Shown piece after piece: positions 40,045 through 49,115 of a DNA stretch of 64,000 bases (the first letter of the stretch is position 1; every line of letters begins with the position of its first letter). The stretch is from Hungatella effluvii (GTDB lineage Bacteria > Bacillota > Clostridia > Lachnospirales > Lachnospiraceae): positions 62,001 to 126,000 of the forward strand of contig NZ_QJKD01000011.1 in the NCBI RefSeq assembly GCF_003201875.1. The letters run 5' to 3'. The position numbers and the translations under genes were made by a program. The notes below the pieces were generated by a model that had not been told where the DNA came from, made no database searches, and saw only the letters and a program-made list of their open reading frames with translations.

Positions 40045-41688
40045 ATGACCGGGCAGTATGACGTCATCGTCGTGGGAGCGGGGCCGGCCGGATTATCGGC
40101 CGCCCTCTACGCGGCGAGGGCAAAATACCGGGTCCTCGTCCTGGAAAAGGAGAAAATGGGAGGACAGATTACCATTACATCGGAGATCGTCAATTATCCC
40201 GGCGTGGAAAAGACGAACGGCACCGAGCTGACGGAACAGATGAGAAGACAGGCGGAAGCCTTTGGCGCAGAATTTGCCATGGCGGAGGTTAAGGGGATCG
40301 ATCTGGCCGGGGAGATCAAGACGGTGAAGACCGACAAGGGAGAGTACCAGGCTCCCGGCATCGTTCTGGCGGTGGGAGCCAATCCCAGAAAGCTGGGCTT
40401 TGCGGGCGAACGGGAATATCAGGGGCGCGGCGTTGCCTACTGTGCTACCTGTGACGGTGAATTTTTCACAGGAATGGATGTCTTCGTCATCGGCGGCGGA
40501 TTTGCGGCGGCGGAAGAGGCCGTATTTCTGACAAAGTACGCCAAAAAAGTTACGATCATCGTCAGGGAGGAAGACTTTACCTGCGCGAAGGCCGTAGCGG
40601 ACAAGGCGAAAAATCATGAGAAGATCGAGGTACACTACGAAACGGAGATTTTAGAGGCGGCTGGAGACGGACTGCTTCGGCGCGCTCGTTTTAAGGACAA
40701 CGCATCCGGGAAGGAGTGGAGCTACGAAGCACCGGAAGGAACCTCCTTCGGGATTTTTGTATTTGCCGGATACGTCCCGGATACGAAATGGCTGAAGGGC
40801 CTGGTGGAGCTGGATGGACAGGGCTACATCATCACCGACCGGGACCAGAAGACGAGTGTGGATGGCGTCTACGCGGCCGGGGATGTCTGCGTAAAGAATC
40901 TGCGTCAGGTGGTGACCGCTGTCTCGGATGGAGCCGTGGCGGCGACTTCCCTGGAACGGTACGTTTCGGAGACATACGAAAAACCGGAGCTGGCCGGATG
41001 GAAAGCGGATATAGAAGAAAAGCGGACAATGAACGTGGAACACGCCTCTGTTTCTGACTTAAACGATGGTGTATTGATTACCGGGGAGATGAAATCCCAG
41101 CTTGCGGACTTATTTTCCGGGCTTCAGAATAGAATAGTCGTTGAGGGTGTCCTTGACGGCAGTCCCATGGCGGATGAAATGGAGCAGTTTCTTGATGAAC
41201 TCGGCGATATTTCGGATATGGTGGAATGCAGATCCCGCCGTGAATCGGATAAGGTCAAAGAGGATGAAGAGTATCCGGTGCTCCGCATCTTAAAGGAGAA
41301 CGGAGATGAGACCGGGATTCGGTTCTATGCGGTTCCGGGCGGCCATGAGTTCAATTCCTTTGTTCTCGCAATCTATAACGCGGCCGGGCCGGGGCAGCCG
41401 ATTACGGACGAAGAGAGAACCCGGATCGGGAAGCTGAAGGGACCGGTGAATATAAAGATTGCGGTCTCCCTGTCCTGTACCATGTGTCCGGCCACGGTTA
41501 TGGCGGCGGGCAGAATCGCCGCGGAACATGATGGTGTGGAGGCGTGGGCCTTCGATCTGGCCCATTATCCGGAGATGAAAGAAAAGTATCAGATTATGAG
41601 TGTGCCGTGTACGATCATCAATGACGGGAAGGTGGTATTCGGCAGAAAAACAGTGGATGATCTGCTGACGGTTCTGGAGGAATCCTAA
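40045..41688 (+). CDS. AhpF-like peroxiredoxin reductase with reversed domain order
   Basis: The 547-aa flavoprotein passes electrons from NAD(P)H to AhpC. Residues 1 to about 310 are a thioredoxin-reductase module: FAD site VVGAGPAGLSAALYAARAKY, redox pair CATC in the CATCDGEF motif, and NAD(P) site VIGGGFAAAEEA. Residues about 330-547 are a double thioredoxin fold like the N-terminal domain of E. coli AhpF, with its active site CTMC in VSLSCTMCPATV. E. coli AhpF has these parts in the opposite order. ATG 40045 lies 1 bp after the ahpC stop; an in-frame TTG at 40030 is also possible. It forms an operon with ahpC. Confidence 0.9.
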   Translation: MTGQYDVIVVGAGPAGLSAALYAARAKYRVLVLEKEKMGGQITITSEIVNYPGVEKTNGTELTEQMRRQAEAFGAEFAMAEVKGIDLAGEIKTVKTDKGEYQAPGIVLAVGANPRKLGFAGEREYQGRGVAYCATCDGEFFTGMDVFVIGGGFAAAEEAVFLTKYAKKVTIIVREEDFTCAKAVADKAKNHEKIEVHYETEILEAAGDGLLRRARFKDNASGKEWSYEAPEGTSFGIFVFAGYVPDTKWLKGLVELDGQGYIITDRDQKTSVDGVYAAGDVCVKNLRQVVTAVSDGAVAATSLERYVSETYEKPELAGWKADIEEKRTMNVEHASVSDLNDGVLITGEMKSQLADLFSGLQNRIVVEGVLDGSPMADEMEQFLDELGDISDMVECRSRRESDKVKEDEEYPVLRILKENGDETGIRFYAVPGGHEFNSFVLAIYNAAGPGQPITDEERTRIGKLKGPVNIKIAVSLSCTMCPATVMAAGRIAAEHDGVEAWAFDLAHYPEMKEKYQIMSVPCTIINDGKVVFGRKTVDDLLTVLEES

Positions 41689-41718
41689 AAGGAACGGGCA
41701 GACGAAAGGAGAATGAAT

Positions 41719-43014
41719 ATGGACTATCTGGAAATAGAAAAGGTTATCGGACGGGAAATCATTGACTCAAGGGGAAATCCTACCGTGGAGGCAGAGGTAT
41801 GGCTCGCAGACGGAACCATCGGAAGAGGCGCGGCGCCGAGCGGTGCGTCTACCGGTGAATTTGAGGCTCTGGAGCTGAGAGATAAAGATAAGAAACGTTT
41901 TGGCGGAAAAGGCGTCAGGAAGGCTGTGGAAAATATCAATACGGTCATATCCGGTGTCCTGACAGGCATGGATGCGTCGGATATTTACGCGGTCGATCAC
42001 GCCATGATCCAGGCGGACGGAACGAAGGACAAATCAAAGCTGGGTGCCAACAGCATTCTGGCGGTCTCCATCGCCTGCGCGCGGGCCGCGTCTATATCCA
42101 TGGGAATCCCGTTATACCGTTTTCTGGGCGGAATTTCAGGAAACAGGCTTCCGGTACCGATGATGAATATCTTAAACGGCGGCGCTCATGCGGCGAATAC
42201 CGTTGATGTACAGGAATTCATGATTATGCCGGTTGGCGCTCCCACATTCCGTGAGGGACTCCGCTGGTGTACCGAGGTATTCCACTGTCTGGCGTCTATT
42301 TTAAAAGAGAAAGGCCTGGCTACCTCTGTCGGTGACGAGGGTGGTTTCGCTCCGGACTTAGGAAGCGACGAGGAAGCCATCGAGCTGATCTTAGAGGCGG
42401 TAAAACGCGCCGGATATGAACCGGGACATGATTTCGTTCTGGCTATGGATGCGGCTTCCAGTGAGTGGAAGAGCGGAAAAAAGGGCGAGTACCTGCTTCC
42501 GAAATGCAAGAAGCATTTTACTTCGGAGGAACTGATCGGACACTGGAAACAGCTCTGTGAGAAGTACCCGATCTGGTCCATCGAGGACGCTCTCGACGAG
42601 GAGGACTGGGAAGGCTGGAAGAAGCTGACGGCCTCTCTGGGCAGCAAAGTACAGCTGGTCGGCGACGACCTCTTCGTAACCAATACAGAGAGACTGAAGA
42701 AGGGAATCGATTCCGGATGCGGCAATTCCATTCTGATCAAGTTAAATCAGATCGGTTCCGTGTCGGAGACGTTAGAGGCCATCAAGATGGCTCATAAGGC
42801 CGGATATACGGCGATCGCTTCCCATCGTTCGGGTGAGACGGAGGACACGACCATTGCAGACCTTGCGGTGGCTCTTAATACGTGCCAGATTAAGACAGGC
42901 GCGCCCAGCAGAAGTGAGCGTGTGGCGAAGTATAACCAGCTTCTCAGAATTGAGGAAGAGCTGGGCGAGACGGCTGTTTACCCTGGAAGAAATGCATTCT
43001 GCATCAAACGGTAA
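41719..43014 (+). CDS. eno: Enolase
   Basis: Enolase interconverts 2-phosphoglycerate and phosphoenolpyruvate in glycolysis. The 431-aa protein has the family start YLEIEKVIGREIIDSRGNPT, the loop ASTGEFEA, metal ligands in AMDAASSEW and SIEDALDEED, and the signature ILIKLNQIGSVSET with catalytic Lys, then SHRSGETEDT. Two in-frame ATGs exist; the second (41719) is 7 nt from AAAGGAG and is preferred. A long hairpin terminator follows. The gene is complete and of usual length. Confidence 0.98.
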   Translation: MDYLEIEKVIGREIIDSRGNPTVEAEVWLADGTIGRGAAPSGASTGEFEALELRDKDKKRFGGKGVRKAVENINTVISGVLTGMDASDIYAVDHAMIQADGTKDKSKLGANSILAVSIACARAASISMGIPLYRFLGGISGNRLPVPMMNILNGGAHAANTVDVQEFMIMPVGAPTFREGLRWCTEVFHCLASILKEKGLATSVGDEGGFAPDLGSDEEAIELILEAVKRAGYEPGHDFVLAMDAASSEWKSGKKGEYLLPKCKKHFTSEELIGHWKQLCEKYPIWSIEDALDEEDWEGWKKLTASLGSKVQLVGDDLFVTNTERLKKGIDSGCGNSILIKLNQIGSVSETLEAIKMAHKAGYTAIASHRSGETEDTTIADLAVALNTCQIKTGAPSRSERVAKYNQLLRIEEELGETAVYPGRNAFCIKR

Positions 43015-43043
43015 AATGCGGCCAGTAAATTAAGAAAATAAAG

Positions 43044-43120
43044 AGAACGGCTGACAGAAGACATCTTCTGGTTCCGAGAAAACGGAATGGAAGAGGCGGC
43101 TTCTGCCTGCCGTTCTTTTT
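43044..43120 (+). terminator. Terminator after eno
   Basis: AGAACGGC (43044-43051) and GCCGTTCT (43109-43116) close a long stem-loop with inner pairing (GAAGAC/TCTTC-type segments). It is followed by TTTT. Confidence 0.75.
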
Positions 43121-43172
43121 ATGGATCGTCCTGATGAATGCGGCTGAGTGAAGGCTGCATCTGCATTTCAAT

Positions 43173-43201
43173 GTGACATTTGCCGCAGACTATGGTAAAA
43201 T
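43173..43201 (+). promoter_or_regulatory. Promoter of the phosphopantetheinyl transferase gene
   Basis: GTGACA (43173-43178), a 17-bp spacer and an extended -10 TGGTAAAAT ending at 43201. Confidence 0.55.
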
Positions 43202-43240
43202 GAAAGGAAAATTGGTTGAAATACAGAAGTTGGAGGCACT

Positions 43241-43837
43241 ATGGTCTGGATTTATCGCGCTTTTTTTGAACCGGGGACAGGGAGCAATAAGAGGGAGAAA
43301 GAGCATGAGCAGGGACTTTTGCTCCTGCGGAGAGCCTTAAGGGAGCAGTATGGGATGGACTATGGAGATGGCCGAAAGCCGGTTCTGATTGAGGGAGCGC
43401 ACGGAAAGCCATACTTGAGGGAGTATCCGCAGATTCAGTTCAATATCAGCCACTGTATGGGACTGGCCGTGCTTGGTGTCGGGGAGTGTTCCGTGGGAAT
43501 CGACGTGGAATATGTGCGTCCGTACCGGGAGCCGCTTTTAAAGAGAGTGCTTTCTGCGGCTGAGCTCCGACAGATGGAGGCAGCGGGTGAAGCCGGGCGG
43601 GAGGAGCTGTTCTTCCGGTTCTGGACTCTGAAGGAAAGCTACGTGAAAGCGGTGGGATGCGGTATTACTGTGCCTCTGCAGGACATCTCCTTCCAAATTG
43701 GTGATGATGGGGGAATTACATGTGAAAAGACCGGATGGAAGTTCCGTCAGTGGATTCTGGCAGGGGGGTATGTGTTATCGGCCTGTGTATCGGGGGAAGG
43801 GGAAATTCGTCTGGCAGAACAGGAGGAACGGCCTTGA
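43241..43837 (+). CDS. 4'-phosphopantetheinyl transferase, Sfp type
   Basis: The enzyme moves phosphopantetheine from CoA to the serine of carrier proteins. The 198-aa protein has the Sfp motifs FNISHCMGLAVLG (about residues 67-79), VGIDVEYVRP (about 87-96; Asp/Glu bind Mg2+) and FWTLKESYVKAVG (about 127-139). ATG 43241 follows TTGGAGG. The Sfp type usually serves peptide or polyketide carriers or, in Clostridia, a stand-alone ACP; an ACP gene lies 0.6 kb downstream. Its stop overlaps the TTG start of the TetR gene. Confidence 0.92.
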   Translation: MVWIYRAFFEPGTGSNKREKEHEQGLLLLRRALREQYGMDYGDGRKPVLIEGAHGKPYLREYPQIQFNISHCMGLAVLGVGECSVGIDVEYVRPYREPLLKRVLSAAELRQMEAAGEAGREELFFRFWTLKESYVKAVGCGITVPLQDISFQIGDDGGITCEKTGWKFRQWILAGGYVLSACVSGEGEIRLAEQEERP

Positions 43838-44403
43838 ACGGTGAGAAAAAGGACTTGCGTTACAGCAGAACGGACAGGCTCCTGCAGGAGGCATTTTTAG
43901 AGCTTTTGAAGGTCAAATCCGTCGACCGGATTACGATCAGGGATTTGACGGAACGGGCGGGGATCAACCGCTGTACGTTCTACCACCATTACCAGGATAT
44001 CTATGATCTGCTGGAACAGATTGAGGATGGGGTCATGGAGCACGTGCTGGAAATGATGCGGGGCTTCCATCCGAACCGGGAAGAGGATGTCAGCCGCCGT
44101 TATTTTGAGTGTTTCTGTCAGTATATCTATGAAAACCGGACCGTATACTGCGTGCTGACCAATGGCCAGGAAAGCCGGTTCATCAAAAAGCTCCTGAGGA
44201 TGATCTCGGAATATATGGCGGGATTATCTGGGAAGGAGAATGACGGCGACAAGCTGAGCCGTGAGTACGCGGTTGCCTATTCCATCGGAGGCGTAGTGGG
44301 CGTCCTGCATAAGTGGATGAAAGAGGATTTTGAAAGCCCTCCCGAGGTGGTGGCCGGATTTATCAGCAGCGTATTTCTAAATGGGATGAAGGATATTCTG
44401 TGA
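43834..44403 (+). CDS. TetR/AcrR-family regulator
   Basis: The 189-aa protein has an N-terminal TetR HTH: RLLQEAFLELLKVKSVDRIT followed by IRDLTERAGINRCTFYHHYQ (about residues 30-49). The C-terminal TetR_C_7-type ligand domain has YFECFCQYIYENRTVYCVLT. The start is TTG 43834, supported by AGGAGG 7 nt upstream; it overlaps the transferase stop by 4 bp. It may bind the tandem dyads upstream of the nearby ACP gene, an inference from position. Confidence 0.88.
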   Translation: MNGEKKDLRYSRTDRLLQEAFLELLKVKSVDRITIRDLTERAGINRCTFYHHYQDIYDLLEQIEDGVMEHVLEMMRGFHPNREEDVSRRYFECFCQYIYENRTVYCVLTNGQESRFIKKLLRMISEYMAGLSGKENDGDKLSREYAVAYSIGGVVGVLHKWMKEDFESPPEVVAGFISSVFLNGMKDIL

Positions 44404-44423
44404 GAATAGTAATAGAAGTCAGG

Positions 44424-44466
44424 AAAGAAGCGGTTTCGGGTATGATACTCCCGAAACCGATTCTTT
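44424..44466. terminator. Bidirectional terminator
   Basis: CGGTTTCGGG (44431-44440) and CCCGAAACCG (44450-44459) are flanked by A-rich and T-rich sides. It serves the convergent TetR and ACP genes. Confidence 0.85.
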
Positions 44467-44479
44467 CAAGTATCTGCAT

Positions 44480-44740
44480 TCACTCATACGCTGCAGAAGC
44501 GTTTGCCTTTTGTGACACGGCGTAATGTTCGATATAGTGCAGTGCGTCTCCTACCGTTGTAATCTCGAGTAAATCACTGATGTCCATCTCAATCTGAAAG
44601 TGCTCTTCGATGTCTCCGATCATCGCTATAAAATCCAGAGAGTCAAATTCTAAGTCTTCAACGAAGCGGGAATCTCTGGTGATGGATTCCGGGCTGACAT
44701 CCACATACTGGGTGACGAGTTCCTTTAACTGCTTATACAT
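44480..44740 (-). CDS. Acyl carrier protein (stand-alone)
   Basis: This 86-aa acidic ACP carries its phosphopantetheine on Ser34 in the EFDSLDFIAMIGDIEEHF motif. On the minus strand an ATG at 44746 lies too close to AGGGAGGA, while the next ATG (44740) has proper spacing and is preferred. The C-terminal tail after helix 4 (about 12 residues, QKANASAAYE) is longer than in typical fatty-acid ACPs. No fatty acid synthesis genes are adjacent, so it may be a dedicated ACP for the nearby Sfp-type enzyme. Confidence 0.92.
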   Translation of the reverse strand: MYKQLKELVTQYVDVSPESITRDSRFVEDLEFDSLDFIAMIGDIEEHFQIEMDISDLLEITTVGDALHYIEHYAVSQKANASAAYE

Positions 44741-44826
44741 ATTCATTCCTCCCTGATTCGCCGCCGGAAACTGTCCGATGGTTTGAATTTGAGTCCAAGT
44801 TTAAGCAGATTTCCTTCAAATATCAA

Positions 44827-44878
44827 GCAACAGATTGGAGAAACTGTTGCTTAAACAACAGATTTGGGAAAGTGTTGC
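44827..44878 (-). promoter_or_regulatory. Tandem dyad operator upstream of the ACP gene
   Basis: Two 24-bp direct repeats, 4 bp apart, each contain an inverted repeat CAACA...TGTTG (44827-44850 and 44855-44878; 20 of 24 positions identical). They lie about 90-140 bp upstream of the ACP start and fit a dimeric repressor such as the adjacent TetR protein. Confidence 0.55.
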
Positions 44879-44942
44879 ATATTGTCTCCTCAGAAAATGA
44901 TCCTGACGTAGAATAAAGAGTCCGGTTCCCTGTGTATTATTC

Positions 44943-45851
44943 CTATTGACTGAGTACCTCTGCGTTGATGCCCATAATTTTCAGATATCCGTCTTCCGCT
45001 AAGGAAAAGAAGAGACCGGGCGATCCGGATTCACTGCCTACGAAGATGCCTGCCTGTGACGGTGTCAGACGATCGGGATCGACACCGGCGACCGCCTGAA
45101 GCATGGCGTCTGTAAAAATGTCGTCCTTCTGGGCCTTCAGACCGGCGGCATCTGCGACATCCAGCCCCTCCGTGTTGGCTTCTGTCGTCACGTAAACGGG
45201 ATAGGCGCAGAGCTGAGCCAGCGCTTCGATATCGCGCTCCGAGAAAATATGCTGAATCTGTTCGGCAAAGCCTTTATAGTCCGATTCTTCCAGGGACGCG
45301 GCCTGGCTGCCGGGGACTTCGGCATTCGCTTCTGCTTGGCGGGGGCGGTCGGAGTCTGCGCTGTTGGTGTTATCGCTGCCGTAACTGCTGCTGCCGGAAC
45401 TGCCGCTGTCGGAACTGCCGCTGCCAGAATCTCCAGACTTCCCATCGGACTGATTCTCCGCAGATATGCGCTGAGTCATCAGCTGTATCTTTTCGGCGGA
45501 AGCGCTGCCGTTTCCGGCCTTCTTCACTTCCGACTCCCTTAGATCGATCGTCACCTCATCTCCGGCCAGCAGATCGCCCAGTTTTATCTCCGTCAGTTCT
45601 TCTGTGTCGAGGCCGTAGTAGGATAGCTGGGCGTGGGAGCAGTCGATAAAGCAGCGTTCCCCGAACAGGGAATCGCCGCTTGCGCCGCCATTATCCGCAT
45701 CCTTTACGTAAAGTCCGTTCCGGCCTTCATCGGTTTCCAGAACAATGGCATTATTGCCGAGATGGAGCGGGTCTTCTTTAGGCTGGCAGCCCGTCAGGCA
45801 CAGCAGGGCCGCTGCGGCCGCCGCGGCAGTCAGTAAGCGGATATTTATCAT
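44943..45851 (-). CDS. Lipoprotein of unknown function
   Basis: The 302-aa exported protein has a signal peptide of Ala/Leu and lipobox LTGC with the lipidated Cys at 22. Residues about 140-175 are a Ser/Gly/Asp low-complexity spacer. The C-terminal part (about 190-302) is a compact alpha/beta region (YKGFAEQIQHIFSERDIEAL) with the size of an NTF2-like or DUF-type fold, not identified. On the minus strand AAAGGAG precedes ATG 45851. There is no operon partner close by: the next gene upstream ends at 45913 after 61 bp. Confidence 0.8.
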   Translation of the reverse strand: MINIRLLTAAAAAAALLCLTGCQPKEDPLHLGNNAIVLETDEGRNGLYVKDADNGGASGDSLFGERCFIDCSHAQLSYYGLDTEELTEIKLGDLLAGDEVTIDLRESEVKKAGNGSASAEKIQLMTQRISAENQSDGKSGDSGSGSSDSGSSGSSSYGSDNTNSADSDRPRQAEANAEVPGSQAASLEESDYKGFAEQIQHIFSERDIEALAQLCAYPVYVTTEANTEGLDVADAAGLKAQKDDIFTDAMLQAVAGVDPDRLTPSQAGIFVGSESGSPGLFFSLAEDGYLKIMGINAEVLSQ

Positions 45852-45912
45852 AGGGCAGGTTCTCCTTTGTAATGACAGGTTTGATCAGTTTATCTGATCC
45901 GTTACCTTCATT

Positions 45913-46848
45913 TTAAGGTCTGTCCATACCGATGTCAACCGAAGGTTTTCGGGAGGACTGTTTTAATGGGAACCGGCTCTCTGAGATCATGAGCCCGGCC
46001 AGTGTCAGCACGATTCCGCATACGGACTGCCAGGTGATGACCTCGTGCAGGAAGATTAAGGAAGTGATGACTGTAATTACCGGAACCGCGTAAATGTAGA
46101 CACTCGTTTTTACAGAGCCCAGAGCCCGTACCGCGAAGTTCCAGGTGACAAAGCAGAGCGCGGAAGCGCCGAATCCCAGGAAGAGAATATTGAGCGCGTT
46201 CTGCATCAGCATGAAACGAGCCGGAGCGATCCGGAAAGGCAGGAAGAACAGAGCCGGTACCATGAAAAGGAGGCCGTAGAAAAAGGTTCTGCGGGTGCTC
46301 TCGATGGTTCCGTACCCATAGCTTCCGATCTTTTTCGTGAGTATGGAGTAGGCCGCCCAGGTGATGGCCGCCGCCAGGGCCAGGAAATCTCCTTTGGGGC
46401 TCAGCTGTACGCCGGTATCCTTTTGGAAGCTTAAGAGGGAGATTCCAAGCATGGCCGCCGCGAAGCCGGTTAAGAAACGGCGTCCCGGTTTTTCTCCCTT
46501 CATGAACAGCCAGTCGAAGAGGCTGGTGAAGAACGGGGCCACGGAGATGATAATGCTTACGTTGGCCGCCTGGGTCAGGGTCAGCGCGAAGTTTTCCATG
46601 AGGAAATAGAGGGTGACGCCGCAGAGGCCGGCCGCTGCGAAGAGCAGCTCCGCTTTTCTGTCTCCGGTATGGAGGAGGCGGGGGGCTGCGATCCACAGTG
46701 CTGCGTATCCGATAAAAAAGCGGAAAAACAGGATTTCCAGCGGTGTAAAGGATACCAGCAGAACCTTGGTTGAGATAAAGGTGGTTCCCCAGATGAAGAT
46801 GGTGACGGCGGCCGCAAGATGGCCTGTCATGTTAGACTTTTCTGACAT
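45913..46848 (-). CDS. EamA/DMT-family membrane transporter
   Basis: This 311-aa transporter has ten membrane spans in two EamA repeats (AAAVTIFIWGTTFISTKVLL near the start; LALAAAITWAAYSILTKKIG for the second). Members export amino acids, purines and other metabolites; the substrate is unknown. The start lies 4 bp after the stop of the AraC-type gene, so the two form a transcription unit in which the regulator probably controls the exporter. Confidence 0.9.
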   Translation of the reverse strand: MSEKSNMTGHLAAAVTIFIWGTTFISTKVLLVSFTPLEILFFRFFIGYAALWIAAPRLLHTGDRKAELLFAAAGLCGVTLYFLMENFALTLTQAANVSIIISVAPFFTSLFDWLFMKGEKPGRRFLTGFAAAMLGISLLSFQKDTGVQLSPKGDFLALAAAITWAAYSILTKKIGSYGYGTIESTRRTFFYGLLFMVPALFFLPFRIAPARFMLMQNALNILFLGFGASALCFVTWNFAVRALGSVKTSVYIYAVPVITVITSLIFLHEVITWQSVCGIVLTLAGLMISESRFPLKQSSRKPSVDIGMDRP

Positions 46849-46852
46849 TTGT

Positions 46853-47707
46853 TTATTCCTCCGTGTCGGCAGTGGTGTCCCTGCCGGATTCTGTAAATAT
46901 TTTCTGATACTGCTTCGGAGTCAGCCCTGTGAAATCCTTAAAAAAACGGGTGAAATGACTCTGGTCGGTGAAACCGGCCCTGGCGGCCGCGTCGATGGGA
47001 GGTACCGCCTGCTCTAACAGCTTCTTCGCCTCTTCTAAGCGGATGGACTGGAGATAGCGGTACGGGGATACTCCCGTCTGCTTTGTAAAGGTATGGAGCA
47101 GCCACGATTTGCTCAGATGAATCTGTTCGGTCAGCTCTTCCAGCGTGATATTTTCGGAATAGTGTTCCTTTAGATATTCACACGTATCGGCGATGGCGCT
47201 GTCCAAAAAGACTCCGTTATGCTCTTCGTAAGGAGTGCTGTGCTCCTTAAGGATCTGCTCCAGCAGGAAAAAGAATGCTTCCTCTTTTTCAAAGGGGGAC
47301 GCGTCGGTTACGATGGCATTGTAGACATCGGCCAGCGATGTGGTGATATCGCTGTGATAGACTACATTTACGGTGAATTGTGGGACAAATTCTTTTCCCG
47401 TGATGTCGGCGGCCGCCTTTTTCATGACAGGCACGGGTATGTTTAACGCCCTGTAGTCCAGCAGCTCTCCGTTCATGGGAGAACAGAAGTGATTGTCTTT
47501 GGGATTAAAGAGGATCAAATCCCCTCTCGACAGATCGTACTCGGATCCGCGGCACCACAGATGGCGGCAGCCGCCTTCTATAAAGCCGATGACGTAGCAT
47601 TCGTGAAAATGATTGGGGAATTTCTGTACGATGCCGCTTAGCTGGTATGCCTCGATACCGAGACAGCTGTCGTAGAATATATGGCGTTGTTCCTGAGATG
47701 TTGTCAT
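46853..47707 (-). CDS. AraC-family regulator with cupin sensor
   Basis: The 284-aa protein has an N-terminal AraC-binding cupin (HFHECYVIGFIEGGCRHLWC, about residues 28-47, then SRGDLILFNP). The C-terminal double HTH (about 175-275) contains LTEQIHLSKSWLLHTFTKQT and AGFTDQSHFTRFFKDFTGLT. AAAGGAG precedes ATG 47707. It precedes the EamA transporter gene in an apparent operon; this arrangement is common for LysE/EamA exporters controlled by their own activator. Confidence 0.92.
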   Translation of the reverse strand: MTTSQEQRHIFYDSCLGIEAYQLSGIVQKFPNHFHECYVIGFIEGGCRHLWCRGSEYDLSRGDLILFNPKDNHFCSPMNGELLDYRALNIPVPVMKKAAADITGKEFVPQFTVNVVYHSDITTSLADVYNAIVTDASPFEKEEAFFFLLEQILKEHSTPYEEHNGVFLDSAIADTCEYLKEHYSENITLEELTEQIHLSKSWLLHTFTKQTGVSPYRYLQSIRLEEAKKLLEQAVPPIDAAARAGFTDQSHFTRFFKDFTGLTPKQYQKIFTESGRDTTADTEE

Positions 47708-47777
47708 GGCGTACTCCTTTCAAACTTTTTTGATTTTATCACAATAAAGTAAAAAAGTCTTGTATGATGTTGCAAAT

Positions 47778-47801
47778 CTAGTACTGCGTTGCATAAATTC
47801 C
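47778..47801 (+). repeat. Terminal remnant of MITE family A
   Basis: CTAGTACTGCGTTGCATAAA and four more bases match the right-hand end of the copy at 63074-63238 at 22 of 24 positions (compared in reverse complement). No matching second end is seen nearby, so it is a fragment, located between the divergent AraC and cfa genes. Confidence 0.55.
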
Positions 47802-47913
47802 TTAACTTTACAGGTTTACTTATGAAATCCTGAAAAACTGGAAAGAATTCATTAGAAAGAGAGTGACAAAAGATTGAAAATTTGAGAGTAACGGTAATAT
47901 GGAGGAACTGCAC

Positions 47914-49083
47914 ATGAAGACCATGACAGATAATTTTATGATTTCTTTTTTACAGCGATTTGACGAGCACCCGTTTGATGTGAAGATCCATGGGAAAACC
48001 CATCATATCGGAAATGGAAATCCGACCTTTGTGGTGGATTTAAAAGAGGATATCGAGGGGAAAGAGCTTTTGACGAGCACCTCCCTGGCGCTGGGCGAGG
48101 CTTATATGAAGGGAAATTTAGAGGTGGAAGGGGATTTGTTCGAGGCTCTGGACTCATTTTTGGGACAGATGGACCGATTCTCCACAGACCGGTCCAAATT
48201 AAAGAAGCTGATGTTTACCTCCCAGTCAAAGAAGAATCAGGAGAAGGAAGTCACCTCCCATTATGACATCGGCAATGATTTTTACAGCCTGTGGCTGGAT
48301 GAGACCATGAGCTATTCCTGCGGTTACTTTAAACATGAGACCGACACCTTATACGAGGCGCAGTGCAATAAAGTGGAACGTATCCTGGAAAAACTCTGTT
48401 TAAAGAAGGACATGACCCTGCTCGATATCGGATGCGGCTGGGGGTATCTGCTGATCCGGGCTGCGAAGGAGTACGGTGTGAAGGGGCTTGGGATCACCTT
48501 AAGCCACGAACAGCAGAAGGAATTCGAAGAGCGGATCGAAAAAGAGGGATTGACGGGACAGATTGAGGTAGCGCGGATGGATTACCGTGAGCTGGAGAAG
48601 AGCGGCAGACAGTTCGACCGGGTGGTCAGCGTCGGGATGCTGGAGCACGTGGGACGGGCGAATTACGAGCTGTTCGTAAAAAATGTGGATTCCGTGTTAA
48701 AGCCGGGCGGGCTCCTTCTGCTTCACTATATCAGTGCGCTGAAAGAGTATCAGGGGGACCCGTGGATCAAGAAATATATCTTTCCGGGCGGCATGGTGCC
48801 AAGCCTTCGGGAAATAATCCATTTATTCGGCGACTACCGGTTTTACACCCTGGACGTGGAAAGCTTAAGACGCCACTACTATAAGACTCTGCGCTGCTGG
48901 GAACAAAACTTCAGCGGCCACAGGCAGGAGGTGGAGGAGAAGATGGGGACTGAGTTTGCGAGAATGTGGGAACTCTATTTAAGCTCCTGTGCCGCGACCT
49001 TCCACAACGGTATCATCGACCTTCATCAGATCCTTGTCTCCAAGGGCGTAAACAACGAGCTGCCCATGACGAGATGGTATTAA
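47914..49083 (+). CDS. cfa: Cyclopropane-fatty-acyl-phospholipid synthase
   Basis: The enzyme uses AdoMet to convert unsaturated acyl chains of membrane phospholipids into cyclopropane rings. The 389-aa protein has a small N-terminal lipid-binding domain, then KEVTSHYDIGNDFYSLWLDE (about residues 110-129), the active region MSYSCGYF, and the AdoMet motif LLDIGCGWGYLL. C-terminal FHNGIIDLHQILVSKG is also typical. ATG 47914 is preferred to an ATG 15 nt upstream because GGAGGA lies 7 nt before it. No operon partner. Confidence 0.95.
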   Translation: MKTMTDNFMISFLQRFDEHPFDVKIHGKTHHIGNGNPTFVVDLKEDIEGKELLTSTSLALGEAYMKGNLEVEGDLFEALDSFLGQMDRFSTDRSKLKKLMFTSQSKKNQEKEVTSHYDIGNDFYSLWLDETMSYSCGYFKHETDTLYEAQCNKVERILEKLCLKKDMTLLDIGCGWGYLLIRAAKEYGVKGLGITLSHEQQKEFEERIEKEGLTGQIEVARMDYRELEKSGRQFDRVVSVGMLEHVGRANYELFVKNVDSVLKPGGLLLLHYISALKEYQGDPWIKKYIFPGGMVPSLREIIHLFGDYRFYTLDVESLRRHYYKTLRCWEQNFSGHRQEVEEKMGTEFARMWELYLSSCAATFHNGIIDLHQILVSKGVNNELPMTRWY

Positions 49084-49115
49084 CTGGAAATGAGGAATTC
49101 TCTCAAAAAAAGTGG

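Noticed and set aside
45935..46696. A 253-codon second minus-strand frame within the EamA transporter
   Set aside because: Pro/Arg/His-rich composition typical of an out-of-frame translation; the overlapping EamA frame has clear membrane spans and a start.
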